Assembly (NCBI GenBank): GCA_015233155.1 | Contig: JADFYG010000003.1 | Span: 62,001 to 126,000 of the forward strand | From: Candidatus Rifleibacteriota bacterium | Lineage (GTDB): Bacteria; Muiribacteriota; Ozemobacteria; Ozemobacterales; Ozemobacteraceae | DNA: 64,000 nt | Direction: 5' to 3' | Shown here: piece after piece, positions 1 to 7,122 of the stretch | How the letters are laid out: every line of letters begins with the position of its first letter | Position numbering within the stretch: position 1 is the stretch's first letter | Position numbers and translations under genes: made by a program | The notes under the pieces: generated by a model | The model's input: the letters and a program-made list of their open reading frames with translations, nothing else | Database searches by the model: none | Told to the model about the DNA's origin: nothing

Positions 1-182
1 ATAGCCTTTGAAAAATCAATGATCTCCCTTCTTAGAAAACCAGCGATTACATTCTTAAATTCAGATCGCCATAATGTTGGAGCAATCCAATTTGTGTCCT
101 TTAAAAATATTTTCTCAGTTATAATTGAAAAGTCACTTGGAAAATAGAAGTGAATTATGAAATTGGTATCAATTACTATCAT
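1..182 (-). CDS. PIN-domain toxin (VapC-like), 3' part missing at window edge
   Basis: The minus strand from base 182 reads MIVIDTNFIIHFYF and stays open for 60 codons to the window edge. The opening hydrophobic strand ending in D5-T-N and the later W-R-S-E41 are the first two acidic positions of PIN-domain ribonucleases, the VapC/FitB toxins of type II toxin-antitoxin systems. The ATG overlaps the stop of the antitoxin gene upstream (ATGA), which indicates translational coupling. The rest of the active site, two more acidic residues, would lie beyond base 1, so activity cannot be judged. By family knowledge the protein would be a Mg2+-dependent RNase silenced by the neighbouring antitoxin. 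A solitary PIN protein without RNase activity is a less likely alternative. Confidence 0.8.
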   Translation of the reverse strand, partial: MIVIDTNFIIHFYFPSDFSIITEKIFLKDTNWIAPTLWRSEFKNVIAGFLRREIIDFSKA

Positions 183-418
183 TCTCTACCAACGCTCTTC
201 ATTTCGTCGATCATTTCTTGGGTAATCTTGGTCTTTATTAATTTCCTGAACGTTCTTACTTCTTCAAGATATTGGTTGCTATCGACATTACGATAGCCCA
301 GAAACGATTCAAGGCAAATCAAAATTTCATTATTCAAACTTCGTTTGTTCATTTCAGCACGCTTTTTAAGTTCGACATGCAGGAAATCTGGAATGCTTTT
401 TAAAGTTATGGTAGACAT
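179..418 (-). CDS. Arc/FitA-type ribbon-helix-helix antitoxin
   Basis: A 79-residue protein beginning MSTITLKSIPDFLHVELK. The pattern of a short beta strand (STITLKSIP) followed by two helices with KRAEMNKRSLNNEI matches FitA/Arc-type ribbon-helix-helix antitoxins. These dimerise on their own operator, and their C-terminal tail wraps the PIN toxin. I chose the ATG at 418 because GGAGG lies five bases before it; an in-frame ATG at 436 has no such site and sits inside the likely operator. The gene overlaps the toxin gene by four bases, the standard order antitoxin then toxin. Identification rests on residue pattern, size and partner; the family name is not certain. Confidence 0.82.
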   Translation of the reverse strand: MSTITLKSIPDFLHVELKKRAEMNKRSLNNEILICLESFLGYRNVDSNQYLEEVRTFRKLIKTKITQEMIDEMKSVGRE

Positions 419-430
419 CTGAACCTCCAC

Positions 431-462
431 AACCATATTGGAACCATATTGAATATATTACT
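431..462 (-). promoter_or_regulatory. Putative autoregulated promoter/operator of the toxin-antitoxin pair
   Basis: AACCATATTG occurs twice, at 431-440 and 442-451, as an 11-base-period direct repeat just upstream of the antitoxin ribosome site. An AT-rich TAATATATT stretch follows at 453-461 (read on the minus strand) and could be the -10 region. Ribbon-helix-helix antitoxins commonly bind short repeated half-sites in their own promoter, so this is the likely operator. No convincing -35 box is visible. Confidence 0.4.
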
Positions 463-516
463 GTGAAAATCAACATTAGTCAAAAAAAGCGCAAACCAGC
501 GAATGCGGTTTCATGG

Positions 517-2103
517 TTATTGCCCGAATTTTAAAAGCCCCCGAAGCTTGTTTTTAACTTCATCCTTTTTTTCCTTCATCAGACCAGGACTCTTCAATAC
601 TTCCGCGCCCTTGTCCATAATCTTTTGCCGGGCTTCAGCCTGTTTAGCTTCATGCGCTTTTCGCTGCTGCGCCACGTCCGCATCAGCGGCAAACACATGC
701 TGGGACAGCTCTGGCACAATTAAGCTGCGTGGTGCCGGCGAGGGCTTTAACAGACTTCCATCGGCAGCCTTCGTGATCGCAAAAGCGTGACCGGCTGTCA
801 CTTCCACGTTTTCAGATTCGCCCGTCGGTCGCATCAGCAGTGCTCCCTTTTCGACCGAAACATTCGTTGTGAGCCCCGCGGCGTCATGACGACAACTGAC
901 GAGCGCTTCGATGCCGCGCAGATAATCCTTCACGCGGAAACAAGCTTCCCCGCCATTTTCAGGAAGACCGACGGCATTCCCGGCATCGGCATCCCTGCCG
1001 CCAGCGGGTTCAATCTTTAAACTTGCACATTTGACGTCGGGTGCGATAGCGACGAAACATCCGCCACCAAGCCATGCTTCTTTTACTTCTCCCTTGCCTA
1101 TGGTTGCAGGGGCCGCGATTCGCGGATACTTCTTGCCTTCGAATGATGGAACGAAAGGCGTTCCTTTGGCATCCTGCAGGGTTTTGTGCAATTCCTGAAT
1201 ATTTCCGATGATGCTGAGTCCCTCACGGACTTTCGCAATGCGTTCCTGAATATTAGGCGCGAGACCCTGTAAAAGCTCTTTCATGCGGGCCCCCGGACCA
1301 TCAAGTTTTAATGGAAGAGACAGACCCTCACCCCGATAACCCGCAATGCCGGCTCCGGATGATGGCAGACTGCCGAGAAGCTGTCCGACCTGGCCGAATC
1401 GTTGTTTGAGATTTTCGAGCGGCTTGAAGACACGCAATGCTCCGAACCCTTCAGCCAATGAACCGTCAAGTTTTATCAGGCCTGGGCCCAGAGCGGCAAG
1501 CCCCTGTCCGGCCTTGATGCGGCGGGACTTTCTTGTTAGAGCGTGGGTCAGTTCAACCTCTCCTTCGTAGACATTGATAGAAGTGCCGCCTCCACAGTTA
1601 TCTACTCCAATCATTAGATTAGGCAGTTCGATCAGCGGTGCGATATTGTCGACGATCTGAACCTCGAACAAAGTGCCTTTAACGCCTGCAATCACGTCGG
1701 CGGTCTGCACCTTGAAATCGCTTCCGGAAACCACCTTGAAAAGAAATGAGCCGCTTTGTGCCTTCAATTTGGTCATGGCGGCCGCACCAGCCACAGCCGG
1801 CACTTCGAATAATGTCTTTTCTTTTACCGCAAGGATGCATGTGTCTTTCAGGACCATCTCGGCTCCGCTGTTGTCAGCAGTCTTAACTTTATCTCCCACG
1901 TCAAGACGTTTGAGCGAGCCCGCGAGCTGTAAATTTGCCGGAACAGTCTTGAAGGAAGGCGCATCCCCCTTTTTCACCTCGACGCTGTTCGTGACTTTTA
2001 TGAGTTCCGTGTTGCTCAGATCCGTGAGGGCGAACAAAGAGAAACCGCCGCCGACAAAAAGAAGGCCCACGGCCATGATCGAAGTAGTAAATCGTTTATT
2101 CAT
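517..2103 (-). CDS. FecR-domain secreted/periplasmic protein
   Basis: A 528-residue protein with a signal peptide (about residues 1-25, K-R then a hydrophobic run). Residues about 35-200 have the FecR pattern: a signal such as GDKVKTADNSGAEMVL, then a hydrophobic strand, then F-E-V, then FKVQTADVIAGVKGTLFEV and a YEGEVEL strand. This fold is used in periplasmic sensing domains and in many secreted bacterial proteins. There is no N-terminal cytoplasmic anti-sigma part and no sigma factor next door, so a structural or secreted role is more likely than FecR-type signalling. The C-terminal 100 residues are Ala/Lys/Glu-rich and probably helical (QQRKAHEAKQAEARQKI). GGAG lies eight bases before the ATG. 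The gene sits 22 bases downstream of the lytic transglycosylase gene, probably in one operon. Confidence 0.75.
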   Translation of the reverse strand: MNKRFTTSIMAVGLLFVGGGFSLFALTDLSNTELIKVTNSVEVKKGDAPSFKTVPANLQLAGSLKRLDVGDKVKTADNSGAEMVLKDTCILAVKEKTLFEVPAVAGAAAMTKLKAQSGSFLFKVVSGSDFKVQTADVIAGVKGTLFEVQIVDNIAPLIELPNLMIGVDNCGGGTSINVYEGEVELTHALTRKSRRIKAGQGLAALGPGLIKLDGSLAEGFGALRVFKPLENLKQRFGQVGQLLGSLPSSGAGIAGYRGEGLSLPLKLDGPGARMKELLQGLAPNIQERIAKVREGLSIIGNIQELHKTLQDAKGTPFVPSFEGKKYPRIAAPATIGKGEVKEAWLGGGCFVAIAPDVKCASLKIEPAGGRDADAGNAVGLPENGGEACFRVKDYLRGIEALVSCRHDAAGLTTNVSVEKGALLMRPTGESENVEVTAGHAFAITKAADGSLLKPSPAPRSLIVPELSQHVFAADADVAQQRKAHEAKQAEARQKIMDKGAEVLKSPGLMKEKKDEVKNKLRGLLKFGQ

Positions 2104-2125
2104 GATAAAACTCCATTCTAACCGT

Positions 2126-4258
2126 CTATTTTCCGTAAAGTCGAGTATAAGTCCACCAGCTTCCCATCACTTTTTTGTAATAATCCCGGGTTTCGGGAAG
2201 CGGTACGCGATCAAGGCGGGACAAAACGGGAAGATGTGCGTACGGACCTTCTTCGACCTTGCGTTTTATGTTTCCCTGACCTCCGTTATATGCGGCTGAC
2301 CCGAGAAAAAGATCTCCATTGAACATATCACGGAGATAGGCGAGATACCATGATCCGAAGGCGATATTTCTGTCCATGTCCCAAAGAGTCTCTGAATTGA
2401 ATCTGCCCTTGATGCCAAGTTTTTCGGCAATCCATTTTCCGGTTGAAGGCAGGATCTGCATGAGACCCATCGCATGCGAGTGTGAAAGACAACTTGGTTC
2501 GAAGTGGCTTTCTTCACGCATGATTGACAGGACCCAGAACGGGTCCAGGTTGTATTTTGCGGACTCGGTTTTTACGCGCTCCCACGTGGGGCGCGGATAA
2601 TTGGCGCGCCATGCCCATGCCGGGAGATCAGCGAGCGACTTCCCGGATTCGAGCCAGTTTTTGAAAAGCCGCTCGGCATAAGCGATGGCCTGGAATTGAT
2701 TTCCGGCCCATGCCGCGGTTTCGATAATGGCCTTGTAAAACCCAAGATCAATTGGGTGTTCGTCAAGCAGCCGATATATTTCCTCGCGGGCCAGATCATC
2801 GAAGTGAGTTCTGAAAAGCAGTTTCCAGCCCTGCAGACGTGTTGCAGCCCATCCTGGAACCGCCGCAAACGATTCGTGCAGTCCTATCGGCTGATGCCGT
2901 GTTTCCGGGGCAAGCCAGTAAAGGAAAAATGAGTTCGGATATCGCTCATACAGTTGATCAAGCAGCTTCTTCCCCTCGCCGGTAGTCGTGCCGAGAGCGA
3001 CCGATGCGTAACCGAGCGCATCGTCCGCGCGGTAATGACCGGGAAAACCGCGAGCGAGAAGCAAAAAGAAAGGAGCCGCATCCGCAAGTCGCCCTTCATC
3101 ATACCGCTTTAACGCCATCTCATACAGGTGACCAGGCAGTAATGGAATTTTGGGAGCATTCACTGCCAGCCAGTTGGCCTCATTTTCAGCCTGTCGATCA
3201 AGCCCCGCTTCGAATGCCGAGCGCATCAGGCGGTAACGAACGGAGATGATATCCACAGGCATCTGACCGAACTGTGCCGCTTTGGCGAAGTCCTCGACAG
3301 CAGCGGCATGTCTGCCCGCAAAGTGGAATAAATCTCCCCGCACTTGGTATGCCAGCGCGCGCGCCGCCGGATCGACAGTCGGTACGGAAATAATGTTGCC
3401 GAGGATTTGCAGCGAACGGTCCTTATTTCCCAAAACCCGGAGAGCATCTGCTTCCAGCACGAGGGACATCGCATCGCCTCCCTTGCCTAGCGCCGGCTTC
3501 AGCGATGGAATTCCGGTCAGGACAACGGAGGCGAGCTTGTTGCCGATGGCATGACGCGCAAGGACCACCCATTCGTCACGCGTGAAACGCCAGTTAGGAA
3601 GTGTGGAAAAAATGCGTTTGAGAAGTCCCGGTGTTTCATCATCGCTCTGATAGAAGAAACTTTCCGAACGGTATGCAGTAAACGCTTCTATGGCAACCTG
3701 ACTCTGTTCGCGGCTCGCTGAAGGTTTCAGGTCGATAAGGCATTCCAGAGCCTTGCCGCGCATATAAGGAGTGGGAAGGTCATGGGCAAGTTTTGATAAC
3801 AGATCGAAGGCCGCAGGTCCCTTACTCTTCGCGGACAGCAGGATATATGAAAGGCCGGCTTTGTGCGCATACCACGATTCCGGATACTTCTGGATGAGAC
3901 GCTCGATCACGACAGCGGCCTCGGCATCGCGATTAGCCTTCTTCAGGGATTCTCCAAGAAGATATAATCGCAGGTCTTCCAGCGTGTCCCCGGGTCCGGT
4001 AAGATTAAGCACCTCGATCAGGCGAGCTGATTGATCTGATTTCCAGAGAGCGTGAATTTCTGTCAGCCGTGATTCGAATTGAGCGGGGAAGCCGGCGGTC
4101 GCGATAAATATGCCTGCCATAAGCGCGGGCAATAACCCACGCCGACTGTTTCCGCGCCCATTAGCCGGAGTTACAGGGCTCAGCAGTAGCCGTAACTCCA
4201 CTGTTTTAAGAAGCCACATCGATCTCACGGATTTCTTCAGTATTTGAAATAAGAACAT
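2126..4258 (-). CDS. Soluble lytic murein transglycosylase (Slt-type)
   Basis: A 710-residue exported protein. A hydrophobic segment near residues 45-60 is the likely export signal. It is followed by about 500 residues of helical TPR-like repeats, including RALAYQVRGDLFHFAGRHAA, and a C-terminal SLT domain. Catalytic motif R-E-E583-S-H-F-E, then AMGLMQILPSTG and a SAAYNGG loop, match family 1 lytic transglycosylases, which cleave the MurNAc-GlcNAc bond to give 1,6-anhydroMurNAc. The long helical part recalls the doughnut domain of Slt70, and 710 residues is close to that protein's size. I chose the ATG at 4258, which has GGAGG eight bases upstream; a TTG at 4285 lacks one. It acts on periplasmic peptidoglycan. 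The FecR-domain gene follows after 22 bases. Confidence 0.88.
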   Translation of the reverse strand: MFLFQILKKSVRSMWLLKTVELRLLLSPVTPANGRGNSRRGLLPALMAGIFIATAGFPAQFESRLTEIHALWKSDQSARLIEVLNLTGPGDTLEDLRLYLLGESLKKANRDAEAAVVIERLIQKYPESWYAHKAGLSYILLSAKSKGPAAFDLLSKLAHDLPTPYMRGKALECLIDLKPSASREQSQVAIEAFTAYRSESFFYQSDDETPGLLKRIFSTLPNWRFTRDEWVVLARHAIGNKLASVVLTGIPSLKPALGKGGDAMSLVLEADALRVLGNKDRSLQILGNIISVPTVDPAARALAYQVRGDLFHFAGRHAAAVEDFAKAAQFGQMPVDIISVRYRLMRSAFEAGLDRQAENEANWLAVNAPKIPLLPGHLYEMALKRYDEGRLADAAPFFLLLARGFPGHYRADDALGYASVALGTTTGEGKKLLDQLYERYPNSFFLYWLAPETRHQPIGLHESFAAVPGWAATRLQGWKLLFRTHFDDLAREEIYRLLDEHPIDLGFYKAIIETAAWAGNQFQAIAYAERLFKNWLESGKSLADLPAWAWRANYPRPTWERVKTESAKYNLDPFWVLSIMREESHFEPSCLSHSHAMGLMQILPSTGKWIAEKLGIKGRFNSETLWDMDRNIAFGSWYLAYLRDMFNGDLFLGSAAYNGGQGNIKRKVEEGPYAHLPVLSRLDRVPLPETRDYYKKVMGSWWTYTRLYGK

Positions 4259-4352
4259 GTTATTTGCCTCCAGTATTGTTTGCAATGAGGTTGTACCGCA
4301 AACGTCTTGTTAATGCAAGTTGCGGCGAGCATCAAAGAGAGCGGAAAAATAC

Positions 4353-4381
4353 TTGCGCGTCGTCCAAATATCCTGTATAAA
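4353..4381 (+). promoter_or_regulatory. Sigma-70 type promoter of the EF-G-like gene
   Basis: TTGCGC at 4353-4358 and TATAAA at 4376-4381 are separated by 17 bases, on the plus strand about 55 bases upstream of the EF-G-like start. Spacing is ideal; the -35 box matches the consensus at four of six positions. It lies in the divergent gap facing the transglycosylase gene. Confidence 0.55.
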
Positions 4382-4436
4382 TACGAGATTCCCCGCTTTG
4401 GCGGCTGCTTTTCACCAGAATACTGAGGAGATGAAC

Positions 4437-6521
4437 ATGAAGCTTTATTCCACCGACAAGATTCGTAACATCGGCCTGTTTTCACACGGAGGAGCAGGCA
4501 AGACCTCTCTTGCCGAAGCCATGCTGTACCACACTGGTGCCAACACCCGCATCGGTAAGGTGGATGATGGAACGTCGGTGATGAATTATGATACTGAGGA
4601 AATCAGACGCAAGGCGACAATCGGCACATCGCTTGCCGCTCTTGAATACAAGGATGTCAAGATCAATCTTCTCGACACTCCGGGGTTCGATGATTTTTTG
4701 GGTGAAGTTCACAAAGTCGTCTGGGCAGTCGACGGCGCTGCTGTTCTCATTAACGCAGCTTCCGGCGTCGAAGTCGGCACCGAAAAAAACTGGAAGATTC
4801 TTAACGATCACAATGTTCCGCGCCTGGTTTTTTTGACAAAACTGGACAAGGAAAATCTCAATATTCCAAAGATACTTGATGAGCTCAAGGCTTTCGACGC
4901 CAAGATCACACCGATTCAACTTCCGATTGGCACATCCACAAATCTGAAGGGCATCATAGATCTCATCGAGATGAAGGCTATTTACTACGCTGACGAGACC
5001 GGCAAGAAAGTCGAAATCAAGGATATTCCGGCCGATATGCTTGAACTGGCTACGAAGATTCGTTCCTCATCAGTCGAATCCATAGTTGAGTGTGATGATG
5101 AACTGATGAATAAATATCTGGAAGGCACCGCAATCTCCACGAGCGAACTGCGCGGCGCACTAAAAGCCGGCCTGGCGAAGAATATGATCAAGCCTCTTCT
5201 GTGCGGGCTGCCAATCCGGAATCTCGGAACCGATTATCTGCTTGATTTTATAGTGAATTGCATGCCGTCTCCGGTTGAACGTGGCTCCCTGGAAGGCCAG
5301 GTTCCGGGAAGCGAAGCGAAGATAAAGATTGAACCAGTCCTCGAAGCCCCAGCCGCCGCATTCGTATTTAAAAAGATTAATGAGCAGGCAGGCGATATGA
5401 TCTTCATTCGTGGCATCGCCGGAAAACTGACAACCGGAGCCGAAATATTCAATCCAAACCGTGATGCCTTTGAGCGCCTCGGTAACTTCTCGACTCTTCG
5501 CGGTAAGACTAAAATCGAGCTTGAGGCGATTGTCGCTGGTGACATAGGTCTTCTTGTAAAGCCAAAGATCAGTGGCCGTGGTGATACGCTGTGTGAAAAG
5601 AACCGCCAGGTTATATTCCCGGTGCCAGCTTTACCGCAACCAAAGTTGACATACGCGGTCACGCCTCGCACAAAACAGGACCAGGAAAAGATGGGAACCG
5701 GCTTGCATAACCTCTGCGGTGACGACGGAGTTTTGCGCTATGACTTTGATCCGGAACTTGGCCAGGGACTGATTTCCGGCCTTGGAGACACTCACATCGA
5801 TGTGGCCATAAACCGCCTGAAGGCACGCTGGAACGTGGACGTCGAAATCGGAAAACCCCGGATTGCCTACCGTGAAACTATCAAGGGCAAATCGCGCGTT
5901 CAGGGGAAACACAAGAAACAGTCAGGCGGTCGCGGTCAGTTCGGCGATGTCTGGATTGCGTTTGAGCCTTTGCCGGGTCAGGATTTCGAATTCGTCGACG
6001 CGATCGTCGGCGGAGCGGTCCCGAAGAACTTTATTCCCGCCGTCGAGAAGGGGCTCCAGGAAGCCCGGAAAAATGGTGTTATCGCCGGCTTCCCGACAAT
6101 CGGTTTGAAGGCCACTCTCGATTTCGGCTCTTATCACGACGTGGATTCTTCTGAATTGGCATTCAAACTGGCCGCTACGATTGCTTTCAAAAAGGCAATC
6201 GCTGAAGCAAGACCTGTATTGCTCGAGCCGATCTGGGAAGTTGCTGTTTCTACTCCGGACTCATTCATGGGCACGGTAATCGGTGATCTGAACTCTCGCC
6301 GTGGCCGCATTCTCGGCATGGAGCCGATGGGTGAGTATCAGCTCGTGAAGGCGTCCGTGCCTCTGGCGGAAATGTACAAGTATGCTACGGATCTCAAGTC
6401 GATGACCCAGTCCCGCGCCGACTTCACAATGAAGTTCGACCATTATGAAGAAGTTCCCGGGAATGTCACCGAACAGATTGTCAAAGAATACGGCAAAGGT
6501 GAAGTGGCAGAGGAAGAATGA
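4437..6521 (+). CDS. EF-G paralogue (translational GTPase, EF-G2-like)
   Basis: A 694-residue translational GTPase with the normal EF-G length and domain order. The GTPase motifs are G18-G-A-G-K-T-S (G1), D80-T-P-G (G3) and T134-K-L-D (G4). The later part includes GRGQFGDVW and SYHDVDSSELAFKLA of domain IV and a C-terminal domain with TPDSFMGTVIGDLNSRRG. The P-loop is SHGGAGKTS rather than the AHIDAGKTT of canonical EF-G, which is typical of the second EF-G family. Members may support translocation or a specialised step; the exact role is not settled by sequence. The start at 4437 is preferred because GAGGAG lies six bases upstream; the ATG at 4431 would have no gap. A main fusA gene, usually with rpsL/rpsG/tuf, is not in this window. 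Transcription ends at a strong hairpin. Confidence 0.85.
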   Translation: MKLYSTDKIRNIGLFSHGGAGKTSLAEAMLYHTGANTRIGKVDDGTSVMNYDTEEIRRKATIGTSLAALEYKDVKINLLDTPGFDDFLGEVHKVVWAVDGAAVLINAASGVEVGTEKNWKILNDHNVPRLVFLTKLDKENLNIPKILDELKAFDAKITPIQLPIGTSTNLKGIIDLIEMKAIYYADETGKKVEIKDIPADMLELATKIRSSSVESIVECDDELMNKYLEGTAISTSELRGALKAGLAKNMIKPLLCGLPIRNLGTDYLLDFIVNCMPSPVERGSLEGQVPGSEAKIKIEPVLEAPAAAFVFKKINEQAGDMIFIRGIAGKLTTGAEIFNPNRDAFERLGNFSTLRGKTKIELEAIVAGDIGLLVKPKISGRGDTLCEKNRQVIFPVPALPQPKLTYAVTPRTKQDQEKMGTGLHNLCGDDGVLRYDFDPELGQGLISGLGDTHIDVAINRLKARWNVDVEIGKPRIAYRETIKGKSRVQGKHKKQSGGRGQFGDVWIAFEPLPGQDFEFVDAIVGGAVPKNFIPAVEKGLQEARKNGVIAGFPTIGLKATLDFGSYHDVDSSELAFKLAATIAFKKAIAEARPVLLEPIWEVAVSTPDSFMGTVIGDLNSRRGRILGMEPMGEYQLVKASVPLAEMYKYATDLKSMTQSRADFTMKFDHYEEVPGNVTEQIVKEYGKGEVAEEE

Positions 6522-6562
6522 TCTACAGGGCGAGAGCCCTATAGTTCGTATAAAAGCCGGTA

Positions 6563-6600
6563 AAAAAACAGGCCTTCGAATTTTCGAAGGCCTGTTTTTT
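6563..6600. terminator. Bidirectional rho-independent terminator
   Basis: A perfect inverted repeat: AACAGGCCTTCGAA, a TT centre and its complement, flanked by A7 on the left and T8 on the right. It therefore works on both strands and separates the convergent EF-G-like gene and STAS gene. The STAS stop codon follows immediately at 6601. Confidence 0.92.
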
Positions 6601-6981
6601 TTAATCCTTTTTTTGGGTGTCTTCCAGAAGAACTCGAATTTCGGCTTCCGGAAGCGTTACACACACTTCCGCACTCAGCAGAATTCCTACCATTTCAAAC
6701 ACTTTCAGATTCAATTCGGTCAGTCCGGTCAGGCATACTTTGCCCTTATGTTCCTCGACTATGGCTTCTGTTGAGTTCAGAATAGAAGCTATGGCTGGAC
6801 TGCTGATGGACTTTGCATGTCCGAAATCGAAAACGAAGTGCCTGAGTTTTTGTTCAAGTCCATAATTTACCCTTTGCTCGAATTCCTGGCCGGCACTTTC
6901 TCCAAGCAAACCAGTAGAACGAATTTCAAAAACTTTCCCCTTGATCTCGTAAACTATCGAGTATTCCTTCGATGTCCCCAT
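6601..6981 (-). CDS. STAS-domain protein (anti-sigma factor antagonist-like)
   Basis: A 126-residue single STAS domain: strands YSIVYEIKGKVFEIRS, then FVFDFGHAKSISSPAIASIL with the serine-rich loop where SpoIIAA-type proteins are phosphorylated, then GKVCLTGLTELNLKVFEMVG. By family knowledge such proteins relay partner switching with an anti-sigma or kinase partner. No HPK-like ATPase or phosphatase gene is adjacent, so the pathway is unknown. The ATG at 6981 has AAGGG nine bases upstream, whereas the upstream ATG at 7014 has no ribosome site. It is isolated, convergent with the EF-G-like gene. Confidence 0.8.
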   Translation of the reverse strand: MGTSKEYSIVYEIKGKVFEIRSTGLLGESAGQEFEQRVNYGLEQKLRHFVFDFGHAKSISSPAIASILNSTEAIVEEHKGKVCLTGLTELNLKVFEMVGILLSAEVCVTLPEAEIRVLLEDTQKKD

Positions 6982-7087
6982 TTGTTCATACCCTTCTTTA
7001 CTCAAAGCAAACATTCAGAGCGGTTTTAAATTCAGTATTCTCATTCTATCGCAACATCGGAAACGATTCAAAGACTTTTGTGCGCCG

Positions 7088-7111
7088 CAGGGCAAACGCA
7101 ATAAAAGTTCT
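7088..7111 (+). repeat. Solo copy of the MITE-like element end
   Basis: CAGGGCAAACGCAATAAAAG followed by TTCT closely matches the left end of the element at 33819-33973 (CAGGGCAAGCGCATTAAAG then TTCT). Only one end is found here, just downstream of the AsmA-like gene, with no matching inverted copy nearby. It may be a remnant or a separate insertion end. Confidence 0.5.
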
Positions 7112-7122
7112 AATGCATCTCA

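Noticed and set aside
4320-4436. Upstream extension of the EF-G-like gene
   Set aside because: Overlaps the promoter and has no ribosome site; family proteins start at the downstream ATG.
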